In this document: positions 1-10,852 of the stretch, piece after piece | Layout of the letters: every line of letters starts with the position of its first letter | Position numbering within the stretch: the first letter of the stretch is position 1 | Source of the DNA: Acorus gramineus | Taxonomy: Eukaryota > Streptophyta > Magnoliopsida > Acorales > Acoraceae | Assembly (NCBI GenBank): GCA_030737835.1 | Contig: CM060849.1 | Span: forward strand, 28,206,311 to 28,270,310 | Length of the DNA stretch: 64,000 nucleotides | Reading direction: 5' to 3' | Made by a program: the position numbers and the translations under genes | Notes under the pieces: generated by a model | What the model was told of the DNA's origin: nothing | Seen by the model: the letters and a program-made list of their open reading frames with translations, nothing else | Databases searched by the model: none

Positions 1-127
1 AGAAAAAAAAAAAAACTTTGATTACACGTACACTTTCCCAGATACTATCAAAAGAGACATAATATATATACATTCTATTCTTCCTAAAACAACATAAAAA
101 ACTTCTCATTGGCCAACACTTAGCCCA

Positions 128-565
128 TGTTTAAATACAGAATAAGACTTATTATTGGGTATACAATTATTCCGGTATAAGTGAGTATAAATAATGATAA
201 AATAATTTTGTGTTTGATTGTGTTTTGAATTATTCTCGTTAAAAAAATGTAATATTAAATTTTTTGTTTTTTTTTAGTAAAATGTAAATAAAGTGTGGAT
301 GAAGATTTAAAAAATGTGCAAAAATAATGATAGTTGATTTGACAAGTGATTTATTAGAGGTGATAACAGTTGATTTGACAATGGGTCCACATATTCTTTG
401 GGTGGAATAACCTAGAATAACTTTAATTATAGGGGTTGGTTGGAATCCATATATCACTTTATACCGGTTTATTCCGACATAATTTATTCCTAGGTATTTC
501 CTGCATCCAAATAATAAAAAACATTTATTCTGCTTTATTCTTACTTATTCTCTGGGCTATTCCAT
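128..565. repeat. MITE-like element, family M1, diverged copy
   Basis: This AT-rich stretch starts with CTTAGCCCATGTTTAAAT and ends near a reversed, eroded version of the same motif (GGCTATTCCATATCCAAAT). Its interior matches the elements at 20838-21268 and 43283-43714, including the shared phrases TTCTTTGGGTGGAATAAC and GGGGTTGGTTGGAAT. No coding capacity is seen. It is most likely a short non-autonomous DNA transposon. Its superfamily is not resolved because no clean target duplication is visible. It is the most diverged of the three copies and lies just downstream of the inverted OMT pseudogene. Bases 1-127 show nothing recognisable. Confidence 0.55.
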
Positions 566-617
566 ATCCAAATGGAGACTTAAAGTATCTGATGAAGTTA
601 CAGAAACAACAACCAAA

Positions 618-1940
618 TCAAGGATAGACCTCGATCAGCGAAAGCACACCGGGCCCATGCGTCACCTTGTAATCACTAAATCCCGCATCAATGAACTTCT
701 TCTCCCACTCATGCTTCTCTCGCTCCCGTCCTCCGGTGAGCACCATCATCAGCACGTCAAAGCAGAGCTGTGTCTCAGTCGCCTTCACATCCTCTCTCTT
801 TGAGTTCACCACCATGTCCACTATCATCACCTTCCCTCCCTCCTCATTTAGTATCTTCACGCACTCATCATTCCAGTCATGCAAAATCCACTGCATATAT
901 TTAGATAAATTTAACATCGAGTTGTGTTTAGGCATATGATAATGTTACATACAACCCATTTTCAATCCAATTTATGTCCACACACATTATGATTTTTGAA
1001 AATAGTATGAAATATATGTTTTAATAAAAAATAATGCATATAAACATTTTTAACAAAATTTAGATCCCGCTAATGTGAGTATATGACGCTGATGAAACAT
1101 GTGAGCTGAAAATGGAACCATGTATAACAACACTTATATTGGACCTTACCTTAAGAATAACAGCGTGGGATGGTGGGACGTACTCGAACATGTTCCCCCT
1201 CTCAAAGTTCACCGGCGTCCCCTCCGGCTCATCGGCTACGACGTGGGGGAGGTCGAGTACAGTGCACTTGGTCGATGGGAAAGCCTTCGCGATCGTCAGC
1301 GTCAGCCCTCCAATCCCATCGCCAACGTCGACAAGGGATTTGAGACCCACAAAGGCCTGACGTTGCGTTTCGACGAGCCACTTCGAAACGAGCTGGAATC
1401 ACTTACCATCGCCCCATTGAACATGTGGTTGAAGGCCTCCAATCGGCCGGTGAGCCCCCATAGCTCCATCTGGTGCGCCTTGAGCATTGGTGAACAATCA
1501 GTCTCCGAATGGAACCAAACGCCGAGTTTCTGCCAGGGGGAGAGCATGGCCGAGTCCAGCATGGCGAGCAGGAACAGCTAGACCCCCCATGTCTTTGTCC
1601 CTCACGAGGAGGCGTGAAGTGGGGGTCAGGAGATACAACTCCTCCTCCACCACTTCCTCATCACCATCGTCGGCTCTGTTTGATTCAGTTGCGAAGCAGC
1701 CCGAGAAGACGAGGAGGCGCATGAGGCGACGGAGGCAGCCGATCCTCCCGGGAGGGATAACGAGTTTCGCGGCAAGATTGGAGAGGGGGAGGGGATTTCC
1801 GTGGGGGTGGAGAATGTCGGGGATGCGGAGCTCGACCGCGGATTTGAGGGACATGGAGGTTATGAACTGGAAAATGTGGTTCCATATGAGGCCTTGGGAA
1901 TGCAATTCTTGATCAACTTTGTCTAACGTGGGTGCTTCAT
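618..1940 (-). pseudogene. O-methyltransferase pseudogene, inverted copy (unit 0)
   Basis: This is a plant SAM-dependent class II O-methyltransferase of the COMT/resveratrol-OMT-like type, on the minus strand. Exon 1 is about 1940-1150 (donor GTAAGG), the intron is 1149-891, and exon 2 is 890-618, ending in IEVYP. The dimerisation region (GLIWNHIFQFITSMSLKSAV), PWQKLGVWFH, the SAM site and the catalytic HDW motif are all recognisable. It is broken: the candidate ATG at 1940 is one base out of frame, exon 1 shifts frame again in its middle, SAM motif I reads VDVGDGIGG instead of VDVGGGTGG, and exon 2 lacks one Glu of the HDWxDEEC motif plus about nine residues before EEGGKVM. It is clearly more diverged than the copies at 9477 and 32778 and faces away from the 9477 copy. 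Confidence 0.85.
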
Positions 1941-2140
1941 CTCTACAAGTTCTCTTGGTCTCTGGTCTCTGGTCTCTATCTCTGTTTTTGTGTATATACT
2001 TGTGGGTTTTTAATGAAAGATAAACTAAAGTATTTGAAGGGTAGATTAATCTCGTTGTAAACGAGGGCGTGTGTTTGCTGACTTCGCTTATTTTAAATGC
2101 GCGTGCATCGGTACCGACAGCTCGTGCAATTGATGTATTT
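1941..2140 (-). promoter_or_regulatory. Relic promoter of the inverted OMT
   Basis: Read on the minus strand, 2135-2045 matches the block just upstream of the intact-looking OMT at 9305-9380. Shared phrases are GATGCACG, CATTTAAA, AATAAGCGAA, TCAGCAAACACACG and CGTTTACAACGAG. The TATAAATA box found in the other copies is not preserved here; the equivalent place reads CAAATACT. The inverted gene therefore carried its promoter-proximal region with it and the core box has since eroded. Confidence 0.6.
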
Positions 2141-2824
2141 CATTTGGGTGAATTGCCCAAATGCTACTTCACCGATAACTTTATTTTTTTCTACCTCTCA
2201 ACTTTTCTTTTTTTTACCCCTGCAATCCGGTCCCCCCCCCCCCCCTCCCTTTTTTTACACCTGATTAATGCAACATCATACTTTAATACTTAAATTGACC
2301 CCACCTTATTTTTTTAGTTTATAGTCACATTATTTACAGTTATATAATATGTTCAACTAGTTATTTTATATAATATGTTTAACTAGTTATAGAAACTTTG
2401 TATATATTTACAGATGTATCATTCTGTATGTGTGAACTTGTTTTTTTAACTCCTATCCATGTAAGCTAAGGAGAATTATCGATTGGTTCTCATGACTTAT
2501 TACATGCACAAGTGCAAAGATGAAATTATTAGTGTAGTGGATAAATTTTTTTTTGTCATCAACAATTATTTGCACTAACACTTAGTGATTTTGGACTTTG
2601 TAAAGGAGTGTTTCGTGTCGTGCAACTCGTTATCTCATGTTACCCTGAATGTTTAATTTTGCGGAAAAATGCAGGGCCCACGTCACACACATGTTTTTTT
2701 TTTTTTTTTTTTTGCTTGGTAAGAAAGGAGACACGGGGACTTCTCAAGAGGTCATGTAACTTTTTCAGCAATTGGTACAATTGGTATGAGTACTTCCCAG
2801 GGGTGCAACACGAACATGTTCCCC
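2141..2824. other. Non-coding spacer between the OMT pseudogene and the unit 1 edge
   Basis: This is AT-rich DNA with a C-run near 2230-2245, a short TATAATATGTT duplication near 2343-2392 and a T-run at 2694-2714. No gene or classifiable transposon is seen. The right edge is the abrupt junction with P450 sequence at about 2825. The last 20 or so bases before the junction resemble the end of OMT exon 1 (see findings). Confidence 0.5.
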
Positions 2825-3124
2825 CTCGGGTGATGTGGCAACCACAGCGCGGGCCAGGCCTAGGCGGAGGTAGACCACGGGGCCATGTTTGCGGGCGATG
2901 TCACGGAGGGCGCGGTGGGGGAGGCGGCCGAGCTGGTGGAGGTTGCCGATGATGGGGAGGCCGGGAGGAGATGGAGGTAGCGTCTGCTTCTTGGCTCCCC
3001 TGCTTCTTGTGGAGGTGATGAGGAGCATTAGCACCGCCGTGGCCAACCAGAGAAATGCAGCAGTCAAGTTGGTCGAAGAGAATTCTTTAAGGAATGCAAG
3101 GAGGTGATTCAATATGGTTGCCAT
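2825..3124 (-). pseudogene. Cytochrome P450 5' fragment (unit 1)
   Basis: On the minus strand this encodes the first 100 residues of the P450 found complete at 26404: [15 protein letters not shown], the hydrophobic anchor, the [12 protein letters not shown] hinge and on to VVATSPE. There the similarity stops abruptly and continues into unrelated sequence. The nucleotide match to 26105-26404 is essentially perfect by eye, with a constant offset of 23280 bases, so truncation followed or accompanied a recent duplication. The 5' leader up to about 3190 is also shared. No downstream exon exists on this side, so it cannot make a P450. It marks the left edge of unit 1. Confidence 0.9.
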
Positions 3125-3568
3125 TTTTCTCTGAAGAGCAAACTGTGTTTGTGTTAGAGAGTTCATAATTAAGAACAGAAAATTCAATTCCATTGATTGG
3201 GGTATCCAACTTCATAAGTACGAATGGATTGGGGTCACCCGCTTTATTCTATTGATTAATTAATCACTGAAACCATGTGTTTTGCACTGATTAACTGACA
3301 CCATGTGTTCTATACGTGTTTGGCAATCCCTGTCGGCCACCTAACTGGCAAGTCATATAGTATAAATGGGTTCTCTCTATCAATTACCACATGTTTTGCG
3401 CAGTAATGAAATAATGATAGAAATTAATTGAGTGACGCCTTTATTTAGCTGGGGATAAAACAAATCGGTGATGGAGATGCCTCACCATTTCTGACAAACT
3501 TGAAATTATTGATCAATGTTTCTGAACTATGTCATAATACCTTTTATAAAATGTATAGCAAGTCTCAG

Positions 3569-3797
3569 GGTGCGTTTGGTTGCGCGATTGCAAAACTGAT
3601 TCTGTAGGAATCTACGATTGCAAAATTGATTCTGCAGGAAGCTCACTTTCTCAGCTTTTTGAAATCGCAGCTTTTAGGCACTATTTGCGTGAAATCTGTG
3701 TGCAGGAAGCTGCTACAGTAAAACTGTTTGGTTGCACGATTGTAAACGTAGCTTCCTGCAATCGCAATCACAGCGCAATCGCGCAACCAAACGCACC
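3569..3797. mobile_element. MITE family M2 (GGTGCGTTTGG termini), unit 1 copy
   Basis: A 229-bp element with a perfect 23-bp terminal inverted repeat that starts GGTGCGTTTGGTTGCGCG and ends CGCGCAACCAAACGCACC. It is flanked by the 3-bp direct repeat CAG at 3566-3568 and 3798-3800. The equivalent place in unit 3 (about 59924) has a single CAG and no element, which confirms both boundaries. There is no coding capacity. The 3-bp duplication is compatible with PIF/Harbinger or CACTA relatives, but the ends match neither consensus well, so the superfamily is left open. Confidence 0.9.
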
Positions 3798-3800
3798 CAG

Positions 3801-5560
3801 TCTCGTATCTCCAAAATTAAATTACATAGGGCGGATATGGGGCCCTCCTTCGCAATGAAAACCTGACTTCATTAGGGGTGGAATATAACGGATCAGTCAC
3901 GATTAAACGTAAGTAGGATAAGAGATTGGATCTCGTCACCTTCAACTCCTACAAAGAAAAGGATAAAAGATAAGTTTGCACTAGAGAGTCTACACTTAGG
4001 CTCACTTTGAAGATATAATTAAAATTTAACTTGATTTTTTTCCCATCCGTCTTACAACCTTATATAAGCAAAGGAAGGAGACAAGTATCATAACTAGACA
4101 ACAAGCTCTAGATTGGCTTTCATTATTCCAATGACTTTAAATAAAAGGAAACTCATTCCAAAACTTTGAAAATAGATATTACAACTTATTAAATTTTGAC
4201 TACAACTTACATGACTTAGAAAATATAAAATAAAAATTAAAGAGAATGTTATGTTCCAATGCTTGAAACACAACTTAGAAAATATCATCTTTCAAGAGAA
4301 AGCCAATTACTCAATTAACACATGAGATAAATCAAAGCTGCTTTTAGAGAACCTTGGATGGGGAATTAATATTCATGGGCTTGTTGGACTAGGTGTTTGG
4401 TTGAAATTGTCAAACTATGAGTTGGTCATGTTGTGTATGTTTTGAGCTCTATTTTGCTCTATAAAATTGATCATATGATAGATGCATTTGGCTCATTTAT
4501 AGTTGAGTAGAATGCGTCTAACATTATTATTTTTTTAATTTTGGTGTTTTCTTTTTTGGTATTTTAGGTTTTCCTTTATGTATATATATAAATAGAGCAT
4601 TTGGCTCATGTAATACAAAGAATAATCTTTTCCTTTATTCTGACACAGAGAACGGTGCAGAATCACAATTCAACGAACTTTATCAAGCATTCAAAGAAAT
4701 TCACATATTTGGAGACTAGCCATATGAAACGGCTGAATATAATCATGTCCGACAAATCTGTCGTATATTCAAAAAATAAGTTCTGAATCTGAACAGTTTG
4801 GATTTCTCGTAGGAACAATATCAATTATCAACTATCAAATCTCTTCTTTTTTTCAAATTAAATATAAAAAGAAAAATAATTTTCATTACTAGTCGCACGG
4901 CCACACCCACATCATCTCGGGCTGAATCTCCTTCTGGTCCAATCATTGACTCGTCGGCCGGCTGCCACCATGTCGCCTCGGGTCTCCTCTGGTCCTCCCT
5001 TTCCAATCCGGCTGTCCCTCCTCCTTCTGCTTAGTTGACTGGTCTGTTATTTTGTTACATTAGTTTCTCATGTGTTCTGTGATTTTTTTTATAGTTCTTT
5101 AACATTAAATGGGAAGTGTAAAAGTGGTTTTGTTAATATGTTTCTTTAACATTAAATGCTTGACAAGTGACATCTACAGCACATTGGTCTGTCTGTAATA
5201 TGAAACTCTCTATAAACCTCACAAATCACATGCCTATTGAATATTGAAAATTGAAATTTTTTATAGATGTTTATTGAATGGCAGATTGACAATGACATTA
5301 TATTTTATACTTTTTATTTTAAATTGAATTCTAATTTTTTTATTGTATATAATAATTATTTTATTTGTTCGATATTTTAATGCTATACGGGAGAGTTTTC
5401 ATATTGATAAATGGTGTACTTTGTGTTTTTTATGATTTGATAAGACTAATGCGTATTTTAATATTATTAATATTTTCTAAATATTTTTAATGATGTAAAT
5501 TTTAAGTATAATATTTATTCAACAACACTGATGCGTCTTTTATATTTTGTAGAATTTAGA
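3801..5560. other. Unit spacer between P450 5' end and hAT relic
   Basis: This spacer is present in all three units (27087-28853 and 59927-61720) with few differences. It holds AT-rich DNA, a TATATATAAATAGAGC stretch near 4580, the phrase GCATTTGGCTCAT twice (about 4484 and 4597), and a GC-richer island at about 4890-5035 inside otherwise AT-rich sequence. The island has no convincing reading frame and could be the leader or terminal region of the hAT element that follows. No supported gene is seen. Confidence 0.45.
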
Positions 5561-7580
5561 ATGCCTATAGACAAAGGAAACATATGGGACCATTGTGAAA
5601 AAGATGGAACATGAAATAAAATTAAATGCAAAAATTGTGAAGAGCTACGGATGATTGAAATTTCATTTAGCAAGAAAAATTGGCATGGATATTAAAATAT
5701 GTAATGCGGTCCCATATTCTGTACAAACTTTTGCTAGATACTTAATTGATGAAGCATGAAAGAAAGAAAAAAATGTGGTCTGAAAATATTTCTTCTTCAA
5801 GTGAATCAGGTTCTCAAACGACAAACCTCATTGATTTATATGTGGAGCAAGACCATCAAACAAGAGGAGTATACAAAAGTATTGTTAGTACTCTTATTCA
5901 AAAGAAAAAAAGTAGCTGATTTGGCAATTAGAAGATTTTTTATTGGCAATAATATTGCGTTCAATGTTGCAAAGTCACCCGAGTTTATTAATGCTATTGG
6001 TGCAGTAGTAAATCATGGTCCTGGTTATAGGTCACCTAGCAGTGAAGCTATTAGAACCAAGTTGTTATGCGATTTGAAAGAAGAAGGTACATAATATGTA
6101 AATGTGATAAAATAACTCTTGGGTGGAAACTGGATGTACGATTATGCCTGATGGTTGGAAGGACCAGAGAAACAGAAATCATATTAATTTATTAGCGTCT
6201 TCAATAAAAAAAAACAATGTTTTCCTATGCTCGGAGACGAGCGAAGGAAAAGTGAAAGATGCAAAATACCATGCTCATTTTATTTTACACGGCATTGATG
6301 AACATGTGGGAAGAGAAAATGTAGTACAAATTATAACAGACAATGCTTCAAATTACATGGCTGCTGAATATATCATAGAAGCTCAAATATCTCATGTTTT
6401 TAAAACAAATTGCGCTGCACATTGTTTGGATTTGATTCTTGAAGACATTGATAGGCAAATTTTAAAGGTCAGAGACACAATACATAAGGCATGGATATAA
6501 AAATTTTATTTATAAATCTACTCATGTTTTAGATTGCGTGCGAAGTTTTACAGAGTGAAAGTAATTGAAGAGGTCATCAAACACCCTCCTTGCAACAAAT
6601 TTTTTGATGTTGAAATCCATAATTAACTTAGACCAATCATTGCGTTTTATGGTTGCATCAATGAGTGGTGTGCATTATCATAGACTTTACTGTGGATGGC
6701 AAAGAAGTTAGTTATATCATATATGATACTTTTTTTTGGGAGGATGGAAGAGAAATTATAGTTGTTATTGTGCCGCTTGTGAAAGTATTAAGAATGGTTG
6801 ATAGTGAAGGGGCGACACTTGGTTATGTATATGAAGCCATGGATCGAGCAAAGGAAGCAATATCCAAATATTATGATGGAATATTTGCTAAATATGAACC
6901 TTAATGGAACAAATTATGGGCAGATAACTTACATCATTCTATCCATGTGGTTGCAGCCCTCCTCAATCCTCATCTATATTATGATAAAATTGTAAAACAT
7001 GATGAAGAAACTGATAAGGGGATTTCAGAAGTACTTCAAAAGATGCTCACAACTCAAGTTGAAAAAGAGGCCTTTAGCATTCAAACGATGGATTACATAT
7101 ACATTGCATTTGAATCCAACATATTCTCATCGTTTAGGAAACTCACTATTCATTCTAGACATCCAAGTATGGTTTATTTCAAAACTTATTATTTCTTGTT
7201 CATTTTATATTTTTTTCCATATTACATAAGACATCTATTAATTCACTGTTTTATATTATGTGAAAAGGTCAATGGTGAAAATATATGATCGTAGTTGATA
7301 AATTTCAAGAAATTCAAATAATTGCATTAAGGTTATTAAGTCAGCCATGCAGCACATTAGCTTGTAAAAGAAATTGGAGTGCAACATATACAAAGAAACG
7401 AAATCGATTGGAGCAAAAATTACTCAATGATCTCGTGTTTGTGTGAATGAATTTTCACTTGAAAATACTCATATTCTGCAAACTGATACTTTGAAGCCCA
7501 TATATTTGGATCACATTAATGCTTTTTCAAGCTGAATAAGACAATTTGATCATTGAAGAGCAGGGAGAAGAAGAAGCAAA
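5561..7580 (+). mobile_element. hAT-superfamily transposase relic, unit 1 copy
   Basis: A degraded autonomous hAT DNA transposon. It shows, in order: a BED-type zinc finger start (MPIDKGNIWDHC then CKNC, with a stop between them); the core with GCTIMPDGWKDQRNR, IITDNASNYMAAE and TNCAAHCLDLIL at 6123-6500; a stretch MVDSEGATLGYVYEAMDRAKEAI at 6790-6900; WNKLWADN and AALLNPHLYYD at 6900-7000; and the dimerisation-type end NWSATYTKKRNRLEQ near 7370-7410. Many stops and frame changes make it inactive. Most of these defects are shared with 28854 and 61721, so it was dead before the tandem duplication. Terminal inverted repeats were not identified. Confidence 0.85.
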
Positions 7581-7974
7581 CAATTAGATGATGCATAACA
7601 TCATAATATTAAAGATGATTATGTTCTTTTTATGTTTTTATTATGATCTTATTTATTAAAATAAAAGTTTTGAACGTTAATGTTCATTACATTTAATATT
7701 AAATTTTATCTATTTGACACTGTATTAGGATGATAAAATATAGTTTGATGTTTTATGTTTACTCATGGTTTATATCATATTTATGTATCCCCATACATTT
7801 CCTGTATCCAACCCGTATGATTCACGAGCTGGAACACTTGCTGAACAATTGTAGTACACGAACTTTGTTACTATGGCAGAAGACAAAATGGGTGTGGATA
7901 TTGGAAACATTATGAAAAAATTATATCACTCCTTTCCAATCACACCAATATTCCAATCACCCCTCATCCCCGTG

Positions 7975-8641
7975 GTGATGTGGGTAGCCTTTGCTTTTTA
8001 GCTCCCCTTGTGGAGGTGATGAGGAGCATTAACACCAACGTGGCCAGCCAGAGAAGTGCAGAAGTGAAGTTGGTCGAAGAGAGTTGTTGAAGGAATGTAA
8101 TAACGCAACAAAAAATTAAATAAAGATTAAACAAGTGTTGAGATCCTTTAACAAACCCACAATTCTCAAAAGAGAAATAAAACTCAAAAATATATTAATC
8201 AAAGTTGAAAACCCTAAATTACAAACCTTCCTTTTATACTAATTAAAAACAAAGTTTGTTATAACTAATTCTACATGATTCTAAGAGATCCTCATATTTG
8301 ATAGAGATTAAATCAAAGTTGTTATGATACAGATATTTGAAATAAAAAAAAGTTACTAAAAATAACAAAAAAATGCCATTTTGAGGGCAAAAAAAATAGG
8401 AAAAATTGAATAATAAGCGCATGTTATGATGTAGCGATACTTTTTGAAGATCTCATTGATATCTAACTCCAGTAAAAATTTCAGGCGATTACAAATTTGG
8501 GGCACTTGTTTTTACTAGCTGATTTTTTTTGTAATTATTTGAAAATCTAAAAAGTGGACTCTTCCAGGTTCATCACTCCAAGAACGCGTCAGCCATCTGT
8601 TCTGCATCATGCAAGGAAGTGATTCCATATGGTTGTCATTT
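7975..8641 (-). pseudogene. Older P450 5' remnant, split by an insertion
   Basis: Minus-strand sequence at 8097-7975 matches the P450 N-terminal coding region (the stretch around [25 protein letters not shown] and the hinge) with many changes. The start-codon end (MATILNHLL equivalent) lies about 510 bp away at 8641-8612. The break falls inside the equivalent of GGAATG-CAAGG. This is a separate, older copy from the P450 at 2825, lying between the hAT relic and the OMT. The rest of the gene is absent. It shows that several rounds of P450 duplication preceded the present tandem units. Confidence 0.75.
8098..8611. mobile_element. Insertion inside the P450 remnant, possible solo LTR
   Basis: About 514 bp of AT-rich sequence interrupts the P450 5' remnant. 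On the minus strand it starts near TGATGCAGAACAG and ends near GCGTTATTACA, with a possible ATG target duplication and a TATA-like TAGTATAAAAGG. These features would fit a solo LTR in minus orientation, but no partner or priming site is visible. The identical insertion is at 31392-31905, so it predates the unit 1/unit 2 split. Confidence 0.4.
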
Positions 8642-9304
8642 TGAGCTCTATATCTTACTGTCTTTCTGATGCAGACATCATAGCCACACATTATATGGAC
8701 GGACGAGATTAGATAAATAAAAAAAGAAGAAGACATCTCGATCGATTGGAAGCACCGTGACTTCAAATGGCCATAACTTTTAAATCATAATCGATATTAT
8801 AATATGTCCATGCTGTTATAACTAAGGATGCAAACATGTCTAATTTAAATAAATATACATACTTGTCAAATGAAATGGATATATACTATAAAAAAAATTA
8901 CATACTCAAATAAATTGAATGCATCATTTCAACATGTTCCTTTCATTGAATATATATTCTATTGGACTTCAAGGATAAGTAGATTTTGTTCCCTGGTGTG
9001 ACAATAAAAAAGAGCTCCTTCAGCAACTTGTTATAGGAGCAAAAAATTTAAAAACATCATTTAAAATCTATATATATTATATTTTGAAAGACTTGTGGGA
9101 ATCATCCACCAAACTTCATGTGTCTGACTGCGAACTACCATTCCAGGTGATCCAATAACAAAAAACGTGCGGTTTAAGAGTTTAGTGTTGTGAATACCAA
9201 TCTAATTAGTTTAAGAGTTTCACTACAGCTAATCGACAATCAAAGATACTTTGAATTCCTTGTGATGCAATTGTACCCAATAAAATAAAATAAATCACTA
9301 GCAC
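8642..9304. other. Upstream region of OMT copy 1
   Basis: AT-rich DNA with no supported gene. It is shared almost unchanged with 31936-32605. It may hold distal promoter sequence for the OMT, but no motif is strong enough to list. Confidence 0.4.
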
Positions 9305-9476
9305 GTATTGATGCACGGGCATTTAAATTAAAATAAGCGAATTCAGCAAACACACGACTTCGTTTACAACGAGGCGGGTTAATCAACTCTATAAATAACT
9401 ATTTATTCTCTTTTTTAAATCCCACAAGTAATTTAAACAAACACAGACACACCAGAGACCAAAAGAGCTGGTAGAC
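9305..9476 (+). promoter_or_regulatory. Core promoter of OMT copy 1
   Basis: A good plant TATA box, TATAAATA, lies at 9390-9397, 80 bp before the ATG at 9477. The block before it (9305-9385) is conserved in the inverted OMT at the left edge and in OMT copy 2, so selection or recent copying has kept it. The implied leader is short, roughly 45-55 nt, if transcription starts about 30 bp after the box. Confidence 0.7.
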
Positions 9477-10827
9477 ATGGAGCTCCCCACGTTAGACAGA
9501 GTTGATGAAGAATTGCATGCCCAGGGCCTCATTTGGAACCACATTTTCCAGTTCATAACCTCCATGTCCCTCAAATCCGCGGTCGAACTCCGCATCCCCG
9601 ACATCCTCCACGCCCACGGACAGCCCATGTCCCTCTCCGACCTCGCCGCAAAACTCGACATCCATCCAGAAAAGGCCGACTCCCTCCGCCGCCTCTTGCG
9701 CGTCCTCGTCTTCTCTGGATGCTTCGCAATCGAAACCAACAATAATAATGGCGATGGAAAAGGGGAGGAGGAGTCGTATCTCCTGACCCCCTCTTCGCGC
9801 CTCCTCGTGAGGGACAAAGACACGGGGACCTCGCCGTACCTGCTTGCGATGCTTGACTCGGTCCTGCTCACCCCCTGGCAGAGCCTCGGCGTCTGGTTCC
9901 ACACGGACGTGCGGACGCCCATACTAAAGGCGCACGAGATGGAGCTCTGGGGGCTGACCGGCAAGTCGGAAGGGCTCAACCGCATGTTCAACGAGGCGAT
10001 GGCATGCGATTCCAGGCTCGTGTCGAAGTGGCTCGTCCAGAAGCAACGTCAGGCCTTTGTGGGTCTCAAGTCCCTCGTCGACGTTGGCGGTGGAACCGGA
10101 GGGCTGACGCTGACAATCGCGGAGGCTTTCCCGTGGATCAAGTGCACCGTGTTTGACCTCCCCCACGTTGTAGCCGATGCGCCGGAGGGGACACTGGTGA
10201 ACTTCGATGGGGGGAACATGTTTCGAGTACATCCCACCATCCGATGCCGTCATTTTCAAGGTGAACCCACTTAATGAATTATAATATAAAATTCATATGA
10301 AACAATCATGAAAAAAAACTAAACTTTTTTAAAGAAAAATTATTATTATTTATGAGTCTTATCTGTCATTTTAGTCATAAAAATTAGTTTTGTTAACTTT
10401 TAACACTATATTCAAAATAGAAATTTAATATAAAACTAACATATCCATTTGAAAATGATTATTTCACCAAAGCTGAATCAATTTGACAACTGATCCTTGA
10501 GTATGTTGTTGGATCGTGCAGTTGATAATGCATGATTGGAGCGACGAGGAGTGTGTGAAGATATTGAAACAGTGCAAGAAAGCGATCCCCACTAAAGAGG
10601 AGGGAGGGAAAGTAATGATTCTCGACATGGTGGTGAACTCGAAGATACACGATCACAAGGCCACCGAGACACAATTCTTCTTCGACATGCTGATGATGGT
10701 GTTAACCGGAGGAAGGGAGCGGGAGGAGCGCGAGTGGGAGAAGATGTTTATGGAGGCGGGGTTCCATGGTGGTTACAAGGCGACGCATGGGTCTGGCGTG
10801 CTTTCGCTCATCGAGGTTTACCCATGA
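9477..10827 (+). CDS. Class II O-methyltransferase, copy 1 (two exons)
   Basis: A SAM-dependent small-molecule O-methyltransferase of the plant COMT superfamily, closest in style to resveratrol/orcinol-type OMTs; the substrate cannot be told from sequence. Exon 1 is 9477-10260, the intron 10261-10520/1 (GTGAAC to GTGCAG) and exon 2 10522-10827. Family features are the N-terminal dimerisation region (residues 12-40), PWQSLGVWFH (133-142), SAM motif VDVGGGTGG (201-209), catalytic His in IMHDWSDEEC (about 265) and the C-terminal IEVYP. The expected length is 362, normal for the family. One extra T in ATGTTTCG (about 10220) shifts the last dozen codons of exon 1; copy 2 lacks it. Because the change is one base in a short run, sequencing error is as likely as a true mutation. 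Exon GC content is far above the flanks. Confidence 0.9.
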
Positions 10828-10852
10828 ATCGGTTGTTTCCGTTATTTACTTT

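Noticed and set aside
4821-5006. Small minus-strand frame in the GC-richer island (also at 28107)
   Set aside because: It is conserved only because the unit is duplicated, has no recognisable domain and no start context; it was left as spacer.
9305-9476. A bidirectional promoter shared by OMT and P450
   Set aside because: The divergent start codons are about 6.4 kb apart with several transposons between them, so separate promoters are more likely.
9389-9991. Long minus-strand open frame of 200 codons
   Set aside because: It lies antisense to OMT exon 1, where GC-rich codons leave few stops; the plus-strand frame has the family motifs.
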